Shown here one piece after another: positions 32,800-43,523 of a DNA stretch of 64,000 nucleotides; the first letter of the stretch is position 1; every line of letters starts with the position of its first letter. The stretch spans positions 168,591 through 232,590 of the forward strand of contig JABLTG010000009.1 in assembly GCA_016618085.1 (NCBI GenBank), given 5' to 3'. The stretch is from Neovahlkampfia damariscottae. Taxonomy: Eukaryota > Heterolobosea > Selenaionea > Neovahlkampfiida > Neovahlkampfiidae. Made by a program: the position numbers and the translations under genes. Below the pieces are notes generated by a model, which was not told the DNA's origin, ran no database searches, and saw nothing but the letters and a program-made list of their open reading frames with translations.

Positions 32800-33057
32800 A
32801 TAAAATTTCATAATGAATAATTCCCACAATAATATTTGAAAAAAATTCAAGCAAAAATGTTTTTTCAGAAAGATATATTTCTTCATATAATTCAGGAAGA
32901 TGCATTGAAAAATTTTAAAAAAGTTCAGTTTTTAAAGAATTGGATTTTAGTTGATGTGCTAGAACATTCAAACCTTCGTCGCTGTTGAAGCACTTTATCG
33001 TTTGCCCGACTTGGAACAAGGATTTACATCATTCTTTAAAAAAAAAAATTCAAATAT
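32800..33057. other. Intergenic, possible short relic
   Basis: Holds a short plus-strand open stretch from 32858 (MFFQKDIFLHIIQEDALKNF) that stops after about 46 codons. No domain, intron pattern or neighbour support. Otherwise no structure seen. Confidence 0.25.
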
Positions 33058-33708
33058 TTATTCTCTTAAATGTGCGTCATGTGATTTGAAAGTTTCAATG
33101 AACTGATTTGACTTAACATTTAATACAAAATTGTCTACAATTCCCTCTTTTAGAAATTCCTTCATTTTTTCAGGTGCAGCCACTAATTTATTAGATGATT
33201 TATCAACTATCCCCATTCTAAGCAATCCTTTTCCTAAATTTTTATCAGGTATATAAATGGGTTACCTATAAATTTATTATCTGTAGTTTTTAGGATGTGT
33301 TCCATGAAAATCCATTTTTCGTCACTTAAATTTTTAATCATACTTCGTCATTTACCATCCAATAATTTTAGTTACAATTTTATACACTTGAAATAAATGA
33401 ATTTGTTTTCGAAACTGAAAGCTTAAACCTCCTATCATCAAAGTGCAATGTTTTTTCACTAATTTTTCCCAAAATTTGGATCTTAATAATAATTCAGTTC
33501 TTGCAAATTCCATTGAAGTAAAATAATGACTATTATTCATATGTATATTATAATCTAATTGATCTGGTGTACAAATAAATTTAGTTTCAATTGTTTCATT
33601 GATTTCAACACTTTTTGAAAAGAAGCAGTGAATAATGGTAGATAACCATCTAATCCAATATAAAGGAAATAAGAATAAAATAAAAGCAAGCAAGAAATAA
33701 AATAACAT
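33058..33708 (-). CDS. THEM6-like hotdog thioesterase with N-terminal membrane anchor
   Basis: Starts with a hydrophobic segment (MLFYFLLAFILFLFPLYWIR), then the 4HBT-like hotdog fold: DYNIHMNNSHYFTSMEFART, LLLRSKFWEKL, GGLSFQFRKQIHLFQVYKI, and after a 31-nt intron DEKWIFMEHILK. A second intron (32 nt) joins KFI to GKGLLRMGIVDKS. THEM6-type proteins keep the D-x-N-x-H-MNN site and the aromatic core. Function in the family is poorly known (putative acyl-CoA thioesterase). The frame extends to 33750 but starts there with TTG. Confidence 0.75.
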
Positions 33709-33777
33709 TTGAAATGTTTCCTTGATTCTAATTCGGAGTTCATTATCCAATCACAAATTTGTTAAAAAAAATTTTAT

Positions 33778-34984
33778 TTAGTCAAACATTTGAACCACTG
33801 TGTTTTGAATTTTTTCAAATACTTTTTTAACTGTATCTGTTTCTGTTGAAGTACAAATAACAACTTCAATTTTTCTGTCTTCAACAGGATTTTGTGATAA
33901 AAATTTGTCTTTGATATATTTCAATCCATTATCATAATCACATCCACCTTTTAAATTAGAAATAAATAATTTTTACCATCATATTTTTCATCAAATACTT
34001 TCAAATCAATCTTTTTAATTTTTTCGGCGAATGTATCATTTTTATTGAAGAAAAGTATAATTGGAGTGTCTGTAAATTTTTTGTTAAAACAAATATCTTC
34101 AAATAATTTTAATGATTCTGCTAATCTCATTGTTTTTTCATCTTCATAACATGTCAAATCATATTCACTTAAAGCTGCAACAAATACAAGTGAATTTACA
34201 TTATCAAAAACATTCATCCATTTCTTTCTTTCATTTCTAAAAAGAATAAGAAAATATTATATAATTAAATACCTTTGACCACCAACATCAAAGATTTGAA
34301 ATTTAACATCATCAACTTGATATGCAATGTTTACAATACCAGTTGTTTTAACTCTACATCTAAGAATATCTTCTTCTGTAGGTACGAAACTTGATTCACT
34401 AATTCTATCAATGTGTCCATAAAAACTATAAATTATTAAATATTCTTTTTTTTTTTTTTTTTTACTATTCTGTTGAATCATAAAGTTGAAACTTATTTCT
34501 TTCATCTAAACATTCTTGAATAGCTTTATCACCCCAAAGTTTTTTTAAATTATCAGATAATTCTGAATTAAATAAAGAAGAAGCATTTAAAATATCCATA
34601 TCATCCAAGTCTTCAAGTTGTTGTGCAGCACTTTTGTTGTCTTCAGAAATCTCTTTTCCCAAAGTTTTTGCAGCTGAAACGAGAACTTTCATTGAATGAA
34701 TCATGTTTGCCATAATAGCATCTTTAAAAACTTGAATTTCTTTGTCAGAATATTTGTTGTTGTGTATAATTCTCATTTGTTTGAAGATTGTACCTTTTAT
34801 TTTTTAAATAAATTCATATTTTAATTTTCTTACTCTTTCCAGATTCACCAGCTCCTATAAGTAATAGTTTGACATGTTTTTCTTGTTTTTTATCTCCACC
34901 TTTTCCTGAATCTTTTCCACCAGTTGGCTGGCTACCTCCACCTTGAGGTTTACTTGAATCATCACCACCGAAGCAATTACCCAT
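33778..34984 (-). CDS. Heterotrimeric G-protein alpha subunit
   Basis: Starts MGNCFGG: Gly2 and Cys4 suit lipidation. All nucleotide-binding boxes are visible: LLLIGAGESGKSTIFKQM (P-loop, rejoined over a ~41-nt intron), RCRVKTTGI (switch I), FQIFDVGGQR (switch II), ILFFNKNDTFAEK (NKxD) and VICTSTETDT (the TCAT equivalent). The helical domain lies between. It ends VKKVFEKIQNTVVQMFD, somewhat unlike the usual C-terminal receptor-contact tail. About four introns. A Gly/Lys-rich linker follows the N-terminus. It signals downstream of seven-helix receptors; none is present in the window. Confidence 0.95.
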
Positions 34985-35263
34985 GATTTGTGTTTTTGTT
35001 TTTGGAAAAGTAAGATACAACTTGATTGGTTGAATTCATAACGGTAATAAATCACTCAAACTTCAAGTTAAAAATGAATAAAATATGATAAAAATGAGTA
35101 TTCAATTTGAAAAAAATATTGTCTTAATGGTCCAATGATACATTACTAAATATTATTGGTCTATTTCAAAAGTGTTTGAAGTGTTGACAAGTAACGTTCT
35201 CATGTCACTCAAATACCAATTAAGAAATAATTTAAAAATGATAAATTAAAAATGATTAATATT

Positions 35264-36447
35264 TTATTTTTTCAAAACAACTGAAATATATTCAATTGAT
35301 TCTTTATAACATTTTTTTTGATTTAATTTTTTATCATTTTGAATTAAAGATTCTAATTCTTTTTTTATTTCATTTTTCCAATTTTTATTTGATTTAATTT
35401 TCCATTTATCAAAAAGTAAAGTATTTGATAAATTTGATTTAATAAAATTTTCAATTAAAATATCTTCATCATTAAAATTCCATTCTAATGAACTATTAAT
35501 AGATTTAAATAAAATAGATTCATAATTCATTAATTGTTTACTATTTTAAATATTTAAAATTTAATACAATTACATACATAAATCCATCATTTGGTTTTAT
35601 AAATTCTCTTTTTGATTGAACCAATTTAAATGAATCATTTAAATTTAATTCATTTTCTTTCATTAAATATGCAATAATAAATGATGCCTATTTTATTTAA
35701 ATATTTTATAACTAATTACACTTCTACTTTTACCAATAACACAATGAACTAATATTTTTTCTTTTTTTAATTTAATTTCATTAATGAATTGTATTGCTTC
35801 TTCAAAACAATCAATAATATTTTGATGTTTAACATCTTTTAATGGTATTCTTTTATAATTTAAATTTGATTTTTTTAATATTGGCCATTCTATATTAATA
35901 ATTAATAAATGATAATGGTAATGATGTAAATACCTTATATTTTAGTTAATAATAATTTACCTTCTGTTAAATTTAATACATTTTTAATATTATTCTTTTT
36001 TAAATTCTCATAATTTAATGCATCTTTACCTGATCCCAAATATAAAAAATCATTTAAAATTTCAGAATAACCTTCTGGAATATTATCTTTTTTTTTTTTA
36101 AATTCATTTTTTGATAATTGAATAAATCTATTTTGATTCTTTCCTTTTGATTCTGTAAATATATTAAAATATTCAGATATGGAATGAATAAATCTTCTTT
36201 CATTAGAATTTAATGTTGTTGGAAAATCATATTTTTCTAATTTTTTATTCAAACAAAACTTTTCAACCAATTCAAATAATTCTTTAAATTTTTTATCATT
36301 CAAATAAATTAAATCATCTTCTTTTAATTTTAAAAAATTATCAATCTTATTCCCAAAAAAATAAAATTCAATATTCTTTTGAGTAAACTTTTGTCCGTTA
36401 TTTTCTTTTGAGTACTCTTTTTTAAAAGATTCTTCAAATTCTGACAT
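35264..36447 (-). CDS. R3H domain plus dual-specificity phosphatase
   Basis: The N-terminal half contains an R3H-type motif (NERRFIHSISEYF followed by ESKGKNQNRFIQLSKN: Arg-x3-His and the conserved R at the end), a single-stranded nucleic-acid-binding fold. The second half is a DSP: SEILNDFLYLGSGKDALN, NVLNLTE, NYKRIPLKDV and the active site ILVHCVIGKSRSASFIIAY (HCx5R with Ser). The catalytic Cys and Arg are intact. A helical C-terminal extension (~90 residues) follows. Introns near 35940-35890, 35710-35680 and 35560-35525. The substrate is unknown; R3H suggests RNA proximity. Confidence 0.75.
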
Positions 36448-36616
36448 GGTTGTTGTTATTGGATTTATATCAACATATAATACTAAATATGAATATATCT
36501 ATACCTATTTACCTTTTGAGTTATTTGTATAAACTTGTATTTTCATTTTGGGTTATGAACGTTAGACAATAGTGTATTATTATTATTGGTCAAATATATT
36601 CAAATTTGAAATTGAA

Positions 36617-37713
36617 TTAACTTTTACATTTTTGTTCAAATTCAAATTTTTTAAATGAATTTTGATTTATATAAGATTTAAATGATTCAAAATTACAAAA
36701 TTCATCATTTCCACAAAAATTTAAAATTTGATGATTAAAATTATAATGAATTGAAATAAAATAATTATCATTTTCTTTAAAAAGAGAAAATATAATATTT
36801 GATGCATAATTTGGAAATTCACCTGAATATAAATTAAAATAACCTAATATTGGTGCAATTGAAGTATCATGACCTGAATAAATAATTAATTTCTTTTCAT
36901 TTTTTTTTTTAATTTTATTTTTAAATTTTGATAATAATCTCTTTATAAACATACTAATACCAAATTTTAAATAATTTTTATCATTAATATAATTTAACCA
37001 TTCCCATTCAACAATACTTTTAATTTCATTTATCATTTCTTTTGTAATTCCTTTTGGTAATTCTTTTGAATGTGATTCTCTACAATTAAATATATCAAAT
37101 AATTTTAACCAATAATTCTCTAATTCTTTAATTTTAAATATTAAATTTAATTCTTTTTTAAAATTTTCTTTTTCTTTTTGAAAATTAATAAATTTTAAAT
37201 CATTTTTAATATTTTTCATTATTTCATTAACTTTTGGACATATTCCTGCATTTGGATAAATATCATCTATAATTTTAATTTTCTTTTTAAAATTAATTTT
37301 ATTTGATGAAAATGGATATAAACCATACATTAAATATTTAACTGATGTTATTGTTCGACTAAAATTAGTTGATTCAATTTCAATTTCATATTTATTATAT
37401 TTTGATGATAAAAATGATTCTCTATTTATATAAAGTCTTCTTAAATCATTTCCAATTTGATAGTGTTGCATTCTACCTTTATATGTTAAATGTCCAAGTG
37501 GACACTTTTCATTTTTATATTCATCTGTACAATTAAAATGTTCATGTAAATCTAAAAATTCATGAGCTGGTGTTCTATCTCCATGTCTACATATGTAGTT
37601 AAAGTTAAAACCCATTATCAAACTAAATACCTCAATATTATTTGTATCATTATTAACTCTTTTTTAGCAAAACATATAATCATTAAAATAAAAAATAAAA
37701 ATAATTTCATCAT
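36617..37713 (-). CDS. Secreted histidine acid phosphatase
   Basis: Signal peptide MMKLFLFFILMIICFAKK in exon 1. A 44-nt intron then rebuilds the active site IILRHGDRTPAHEF (RHGxRxP). The second catalytic pair is SGHDTSIAPILGYF (HD). Cysteines at CPLGHLTYKGRMQHYQIG and NAGICPK are typical of the family. Predicted lysosomal or secreted acid phosphatase. The frame without splicing appears to start MGFNFNYICRHGD, which is intron read-through. Confidence 0.9.
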
Positions 37714-37782
37714 TCTCTCTCTATAGTTGTTGAAACAAAAAAAAAAATATAACGATTTGGTTGGTTGGTTCGTTTCAAAAAT

Positions 37783-38723
37783 TTATTCTAATTTTGAAAT
37801 TGAAACTTTTCCATCATCACAAATGTATGCTATGTGTTGTCCAGAGATATCAAAACTATTAATTCCAAATGATGAGCACTCTTTTATAAAAAAATCTTTT
37901 TCATTCAAATTTTCGTGTTTCCAATATATTAATTCACCATCCTCATTGCACATCACCACTTTATTTTGTTGATTAGGAATAAATTGTATTTTCCAAATTA
38001 TTGAATTTGAAGGTTTACTTGAAAATATAGGTGCTTTCGTTTTTCTTGTATCCCACATTGAGACAATTCCTGAAACTCCTGAAGTTATTACTTTTTCTGG
38101 TTGCGATGGATGAATTTGTGCAGATAATATGGAATTTGAATCTGAAAAACTAAAAAAAAAAAATTAAAAAAAATTGTGATATACTTTGTCAATTGATGAA
38201 TTTCTTTTGTATTTGACTGGTTCGAATCCCAAATTTTAACAGAAGAGGAGGTAGTTAAAAATTTTGAATTTGTAGAGGAACCTGAAAATCTTACACAATG
38301 AATTGGAAGAGAATCTGCTTTGATTTTGTTTTTCACATTTTTTGAATCGAATATATTAACATAACCATCTTCACCAGCAGTTATTAAACTTGATTGACCA
38401 AAGTCTATTGAGGTTGTAGTTCCGTTGTGACAATTTGAATATGAATCTTGTACTTTGTATTCACCAGTTTTTGATTTACAATACTTATAAACATTACCAT
38501 TTGAACTAGCAGAATATATATTGTTATTATTAACTTTAAGATCAAATGACTCTCCTTCATGTTTTATCAAAGGTGTATTGATTAATTTATTTTCTTTTTT
38601 TTCCCAAATTAATAATGAATTATCACATTCATCATATGATCCAGTGACAATACTATCATTTTGTATCCAACATACACTTTTTGGATGATGAACAGCAAAA
38701 GAACTGAATTCTTCAATGGTCAT
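37783..38723 (-). CDS. Nup43-like WD40 nucleoporin
   Basis: WD40 beta-propeller, about 300 residues. Visible repeats: SSNGNVYKYCKSKTG, LITAGEDGYVNIFDSKN, LTTSSSVKIWDSNQ, KVITSGVSGIVSMWDTRKT, and a final EDGELIYWKHENLN. The C-terminal block FGINSFDISGQHIAYICDDG resembles the last blade of Nup43 (VNSLDVLGPNLVCG). Nup43 belongs to the Nup107-160 (Y) complex. One intron of about 45 nt near 38145. Start is ATG 38723. Assignment to Nup43 rather than another propeller is a judgement from the C-terminus. Confidence 0.6.
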
Positions 38724-38796
38724 TTGTAATTGGTTAATAATTTGTCCAATCAAATAATTTTCGAAACAGTTTAGAAAGTTTGCACAAAACAAAACA
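38724..38796. promoter_or_regulatory. 73-bp shared divergent promoter
   Basis: Separates the Nup43-like ATG (minus) from the first small membrane-protein ATG (plus). It contains ATTGG near 38730 and CCAATCA at 38746-38752. Confidence 0.45.
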
Positions 38797-38937
38797 ATGT
38801 TGACACCACAATTATCAATATTCAGTCCAGGAGATTGGATTACATTTCTTATTGCACTTGTCCTTGGAGTTATTGGATTTTTCATCCTTTTAGGTTGGAT
38901 TAAGAGAAGAAGAGAAGGTGGACCATCGGAAGAATAA
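38797..38937 (+). CDS. 46-aa single-pass membrane protein, copy 1
   Basis: Reads MLTPQLSIFSPGDWITFLIA, a hydrophobic helix of about 22 residues ending in FFILLGWIKRRREGG, and a short acidic tail. No intron, clear TAA. The neighbouring gene at 39091 encodes a shorter protein with the same MLTP start, the same Gly-Phe-Phe helix end and the same basic KRRR stop-transfer motif, so the pair is a tandem duplication. Family unknown; micropeptides of this form often regulate membrane complexes. Confidence 0.65.
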   Translation: MLTPQLSIFSPGDWITFLIALVLGVIGFFILLGWIKRRREGGPSEE

Positions 38938-39090
38938 AAAGAAACTTTTTGTAATTAATTTTTATTTTGAATTATCACTTATTTTATTGTCTTTCAATTT
39001 TAATCAAAAAGATTAAAATATTTTCTTCAAGTTGATTTTAGAAGGTATTTTAATCCAATCAATTTAATTCCATTCAAAAAACCAACAATA

Positions 39091-39228
39091 ATGCTCACAC
39101 CAAACTTACAAATCGGTAACATTTTATTTTTACATGCAGGAGATGTAATAGCTGTTCTCCTTGGAATATTTGCTTTAATTATTGGATTTTTCATGTTATT
39201 GGGATTTATTAAAAGAAGAAGAGGTTGA
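39091..39228 (+). CDS. 37-aa single-pass membrane protein, copy 2
   Basis: Two exons joined by a 24-nt GT-AG intron, the shortest in the window. It reads MLTPNLQIGDVIAVLLGIFA and continues IIGFFMLLGFIKRRRG to a TGA stop. Paralog of the gene at 38797. The same topology is predicted: luminal or outside N-terminus, cytosolic basic C-terminus. Too short to be found by ordinary ORF calling. Confidence 0.6.
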   Translation: MLTPNLQIGNILFLHAGDVIAVLLGIFALIIGFFMLLGFIKRRRG

Positions 39229-39283
39229 GAAGAGATTCAAAAAAAAATAAAAACATTTGTTGTAATAAAATGAAGGATATATA

Positions 39284-41253
39284 TTAATCAGCTTTAAGAT
39301 CTCTATAAATTCTTGTTACAAACATTTTTGTTGCTGAAAAACCAATAGTTCCACAAACTAAAGCTAAACCTAAACAAAGTAAAAGTGTATATCCATAATA
39401 AAAACTGAATTGTAATAATCCTGTCATTTTTGTTTTTACCATATAAAAATAAATTGAATAAAAATAAACATAAAAACTAATAGAAGCAGCAGACATAAAA
39501 CTTGTCCATTGCCATCTTTTTTTTTTTTTTAAAATGAATAAATAATGTTATTTACCTGTGATCTTCAGCATTTAACAGAAAATATGTACTAACAATAGAA
39601 ACACATGAAGTTACAATAATTAAAATAATATAAACCAATAACATAAAACCATAAACATAATAATATTTATAATTCCAAAATGAAGTAAATATAAAATAGG
39701 TTTCAATAAAAATAGATCCAAATGGTAAAATACCTGAAATTAAAATTAAAGTAAAACGATTTAAAAATAATGATTTAGTTGGTATTGGTGATGGATATTG
39801 ATTATATCTTAATTTTTCAATTTTTGGTGTCATATTTCTACCTAAAATAGTACCAACAACTACTAATGGACTTGTAATAAATATCCTAAAAAAATAAATA
39901 TTAAAAAATGTATCTTGATGACTTACCATGAAGCAATAATTAAAATAATATAACCAAATGCTACTGCACTTGCACTTTGATAAAATATTGCAATAGTATT
40001 AAGTATTGAACCAATAATACCACAAACACCTGGGAAAAATAAACTTGTTATAAACATTGTAAGTTTCCAAGATTCACCTCCATTTTGAATATAAAAACTA
40101 CTACTATAATAACCAGCAATAACAGATGTAAGACAATAAATAATAATAAAAGTGGTTAATAGAGCACCTCTATCATCATAATATGTACCAATAATTGCAA
40201 AGAATATTAAAAAGAACATTAAAATGGTTAATTGCCATCCTGTACCTAATAAACTTGAAAATAATTCAAGACCCATTGGTGGTCTAAATACATCACCATG
40301 TAATTGTTTCCAACCACTTTCATCAGGAAGTTCATCACCCTTTTAATGTTAATAATATATATTGTTTTTTTACTGATTCAAATGCTGCTTCTGCTTCTTT
40401 TGCTATTTTTGCTAATTCAGTTTTTAAAGTACGAATCAAAATAATAAAAACTAAACCAGCTAAGAATATAACCATCATAAATGAATTAAATATTGAAAAC
40501 CAATGTATTTTATGTTCAAAAAAGTTATCATCAAGATATTTATGAAAACGACGTTCATAAGTAATATCTGATTTCTTCCATTTTACACTGTATGTAAATG
40601 TTAATGAACTATCAACTTTTAATAAAACTGGATTTTGAGCAGTTAAATTAACTTCAACAATCTTTTTAAAAATATATATTAAAATGAAATAATATCCAAA
40701 CTCGATGTCCATTATATCCAATTGAATACTTTTGATGAGTATAGATAAAAGGTATATTTTTTCTACGTCCTTTTTTTGCATGACCTCCAACCATTGCCCA
40801 CATTGGTAAATCATCAAGATATAAAGTATAATAATATTCATTATTAACAGCATAACTTAGAGTTTTAACTAAAGCTTCATTCAAAATTAAAGCACATAAC
40901 GTTCTTTTGGTTACAGGTTCTATTATTTTTTTAATTAAAAATTTTAAATATCAAACCCAAATAAACAATTTTGTTTTTACTCTTTACTAACTCTATACCT
41001 TGAAAGGCTTCTCCAATAGAAGAAGATTTGAAGTCTAAATTATCTGGTTTACAGAATGGTAATGAATAAAATGGATATGTTTCTTGAGGGTTATGATGAG
41101 GTCCAACAACTGAAGCGTATAAAGGTACACTTTCACCCATTTTATACTATTTTGTTTAAAAAGAAATATTTAAATTACTATATGGTCACTTTCATCACTA
41201 CGTATTGATGAAATAAAAAATAAAATCAAAAAGATTTTTAAAATTGTCTTCAT
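39284..41253 (-). CDS. Nonaspanin TM9SF, copy A
   Basis: Nine-helix EMP70/TM9SF family protein of endosomes and Golgi, involved in sorting and, in amoebae, phagocytosis and adhesion. Exon 1 encodes the signal peptide [19 protein letters not shown]. The luminal domain has [18 protein letters not shown] and [14 protein letters not shown]. Then come the juxtamembrane [20 protein letters not shown] and eight further helices with [14 protein letters not shown] and [14 protein letters not shown]. It ends RIYRDLKAD, close to the KxD/E COPI-binding end of the family. At least six introns of 30-40 nt. Confidence 0.95.
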
Positions 41254-41448
41254 CAGGTTGTTTCGTATTTTTATTTTGACCAAAATTCAACCAATAAGAG
41301 TGTGACAAATTAAAATTGAATTTGAATAAAATTCAAAACGAAAAATAATTTGAAATTTGTGAATTTAATATAAAAAAAATTTCTCATCGTTTTATAGGTC
41401 AACCAAAGACCAATCAAACTTGTGGTAATTTTCAGTTTCAAAAAAATA

Positions 41449-41674
41449 ATGATGTTGCGCAATTTTTCAAAGTTTTTCAAAAAATCATCATCAAAACGTT
41501 TCAAAACAATGAATAGAATACAAAAATCAACACCTAAAATTGGTACAAATGAGCTAACAAAGTAATTTATTTTTCTATAATAATTTTTACTTAAGAAATA
41601 ATGAAATTACTCGTATTGCTCCAAAATTTAAAAACTCCAACTTAATACTATATCTTAATGATGATGATGGTTAG
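41449..41674 (+). CDS. Possible small basic protein, ~60 aa
   Basis: Starts MMLRNFSKFFKKSSSKRFKT, which looks like a mitochondrial presequence. One 34-nt GT-AG intron then keeps the frame open through EITRIAPKFKNSN to TAG after an Asp run. No homology recognised. Support is a sensible start, splice sites and composition only. It is divergent from TM9SF copy A, with CCAATCA at 41410-41416 upstream. Confidence 0.35.
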
Positions 41675-41771
41675 TGGTTTGAATTTCACTAAACTCAATT
41701 TAGATCTATAATTAATCTCGTTAACCTCTTTTTACAAAAAGATTGGTGATGACTAAAAAAAAAATATAAAT

Positions 41772-42591
41772 TTATTTTAATTGTTCAAGAGTACTCTTTT
41801 GTGAGTTTAATAGCATTGTAATATATTCTTTATCTTCATAAGTATTCATAAAATATTGATAACTTGTCATTAATCTCAACCATCCTAATATTTAAATTAA
41901 TTTCTTGATCACAATAATTCTTACCTTGTGAAGTATCTAAATTAAATTTTGATAATGCATTCATTTGTAAACCAAATAAATAGTCTTGAAATGCCAATAC
42001 TCTTTTTTCAAAATCCTTTTCTTCATTTTTTATCATTTTTAATCTTTGTTTTCCAGTTTCAGATTCTAATTCTTTTATCCAAATTAAACTTAATTCTCTC
42101 ATTTTTTTATTTCCAATATATTCAATATCTTTTATTTCAAATCCAATTTCAATAATTATTTTGAAGAATTGTCTATATTCTTTTAACATTATTTCATTCT
42201 GATTCAAGTACTTTTTTAATTGTAAATTAAATTGTTGAATATTTTCATCATTCTCTTCTCCTATATTGTTTTTAATTCAAAATAAATTATCTTACCTATA
42301 AAATTTGTTAATATCTTTTGTTGTATCATTATTAATATTTCAATAGTCTTTCTATATTTTAATCGAAATTCTCTTTCTGTATTTAATTTTCTAACTGATT
42401 CAAATAAATTGGTTGAACTATATAATGTTTTTTGAACAGATTTCATCAAGTCTTTTTTTTTAACATTAACAATATTTTTCTATTTTACATATTATTTCAT
42501 CTTCAGTTATACTACTGAATGAAGAGTATTGTTTATAATACAATGATGGTGTGGTCTTCAAAAACTTTCTAAATGTTGTTGTTTTTAACAT
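41772..42591 (-). CDS. Mitochondrially targeted helical protein of unknown function
   Basis: Four exons with 30-45-nt introns. N-terminus MLKTTTFRKFLKTTPSLYYK is a strong matrix-targeting sequence. The rest is almost entirely alpha-helical and charged (VRKLNTEREFRLKYRKTIEI, LQLKKYLNQNEIMLKEYR, DTSQGWLRLMTSYQYFM). No transmembrane helix or catalytic motif. I do not recognise the family; size and composition would suit a mitochondrial ribosome or respiratory-assembly component. It shares a 41-bp promoter with the Nudix gene. Confidence 0.6.
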
Positions 42592-42632
42592 CAAATTGTA
42601 ATTATCCAATCAAATTCATTTACTTGATTTGT
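42592..42632. promoter_or_regulatory. 41-bp shared divergent promoter
   Basis: All DNA between the start codons of the mitochondrial helical protein (42591, minus) and the Nudix gene (42633, plus). It contains one CCAATCA (42606-42612). Confidence 0.5.
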
Positions 42633-43482
42633 ATGTTCAAAAGAAACACAAAACTTTTTAAAAATTTAATTAAAACAAAAATACTATTTCAAAATGAAAA
42701 TATACCTGTATACTCCACAACTTTAAGTGTTAACACAAATGTTGAATTAGAAAATGTATTCAAAAGTGACTTATTCATAAATTGGAAAAATAATATTGAA
42801 AAACAAAATGAATACAAAATAAAAGAGATAGATATTCAATCAGTTGATTATTTTGGAAAAAGAATTGGATTTTTAAAATTAAAAGCTAATTGTATAAATT
42901 CTGAAGGTATTTCAATACCAGGAATATCATTTTTAAGAGGTGGTGCTGTTGGTATATTAATAATATTAAAATGTGAAAATGAAGAATATGTTTTATTAAC
43001 AGAACAACCAAGATTACCAATTGGTGATTTTAAGAGTTTAGAGGTATTATTAATATTAATTAAAAAAAAAAATAGATACCTGCAGGAATGGTAATTTGAT
43101 TAATTCATAATGAAATATTTAGATTGATAATGATGGTAATTTTAGTGGAAAAGCAGCAGAAGAAATAAAAGAAGAAACATCTATTGAAATAAAATCTAAT
43201 GAATTGATTGATTTAACATCTTTATCATTTGGAAATAATATAAAAGGAATATATTCAAGTGGTGGTGGTAGTGATGAATTTTTAAGATTTTATCTTGCAA
43301 AAAAAGAAATATCAAAAGAATTATTTGAACAATTACAAGGTAAATTAACTGGATTAAGAAATAAAGGTGAATTTATTAATTTAAAAATAATTAAATTATC
43401 AAATGCATATAAAGAATGTACTGATATAAAATTTATAACATCTTTATATTTGTATGAAAAGTTTTATTTAAATAAAGATTAA
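42633..43482 (+). CDS. Nudix hydrolase, ADP-sugar diphosphatase (NUDT14/NUDX14-like)
   Basis: N-terminal presequence-like stretch (MFKRNTKLFKNLIKTKILF), then GFLKLKANCINSEGISIPG and a Nudix core: RGGAVGILIILKCENEEYVL, TEQPRLPIGDF, IPAGMIDNDGNFSGK and AAEEIKEETSIEI. The box has the two catalytic Glu of EExT, but the usual Arg before them is replaced by Glu. After the box, SSGGGSDEFLRFYLAKKEI matches the ADP-ribose/ADP-glucose type. Introns of about 32 and 31 nt flank a 15-nt exon (43076-43090, IPAGM). Confidence 0.8.
43076..43090 (+). other. 15-nt micro-exon in the Nudix gene
   Basis: ATACCTGCAGGAATG, encoding IPAGM, the conserved residues just before the Nudix box. It lies between two ~32-nt GT-AG introns. 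Confidence 0.75.
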
Positions 43483-43523
43483 TCTTTACACCAATGAAAT
43501 TGTTTTTTTATCTCTCTTTTTTT

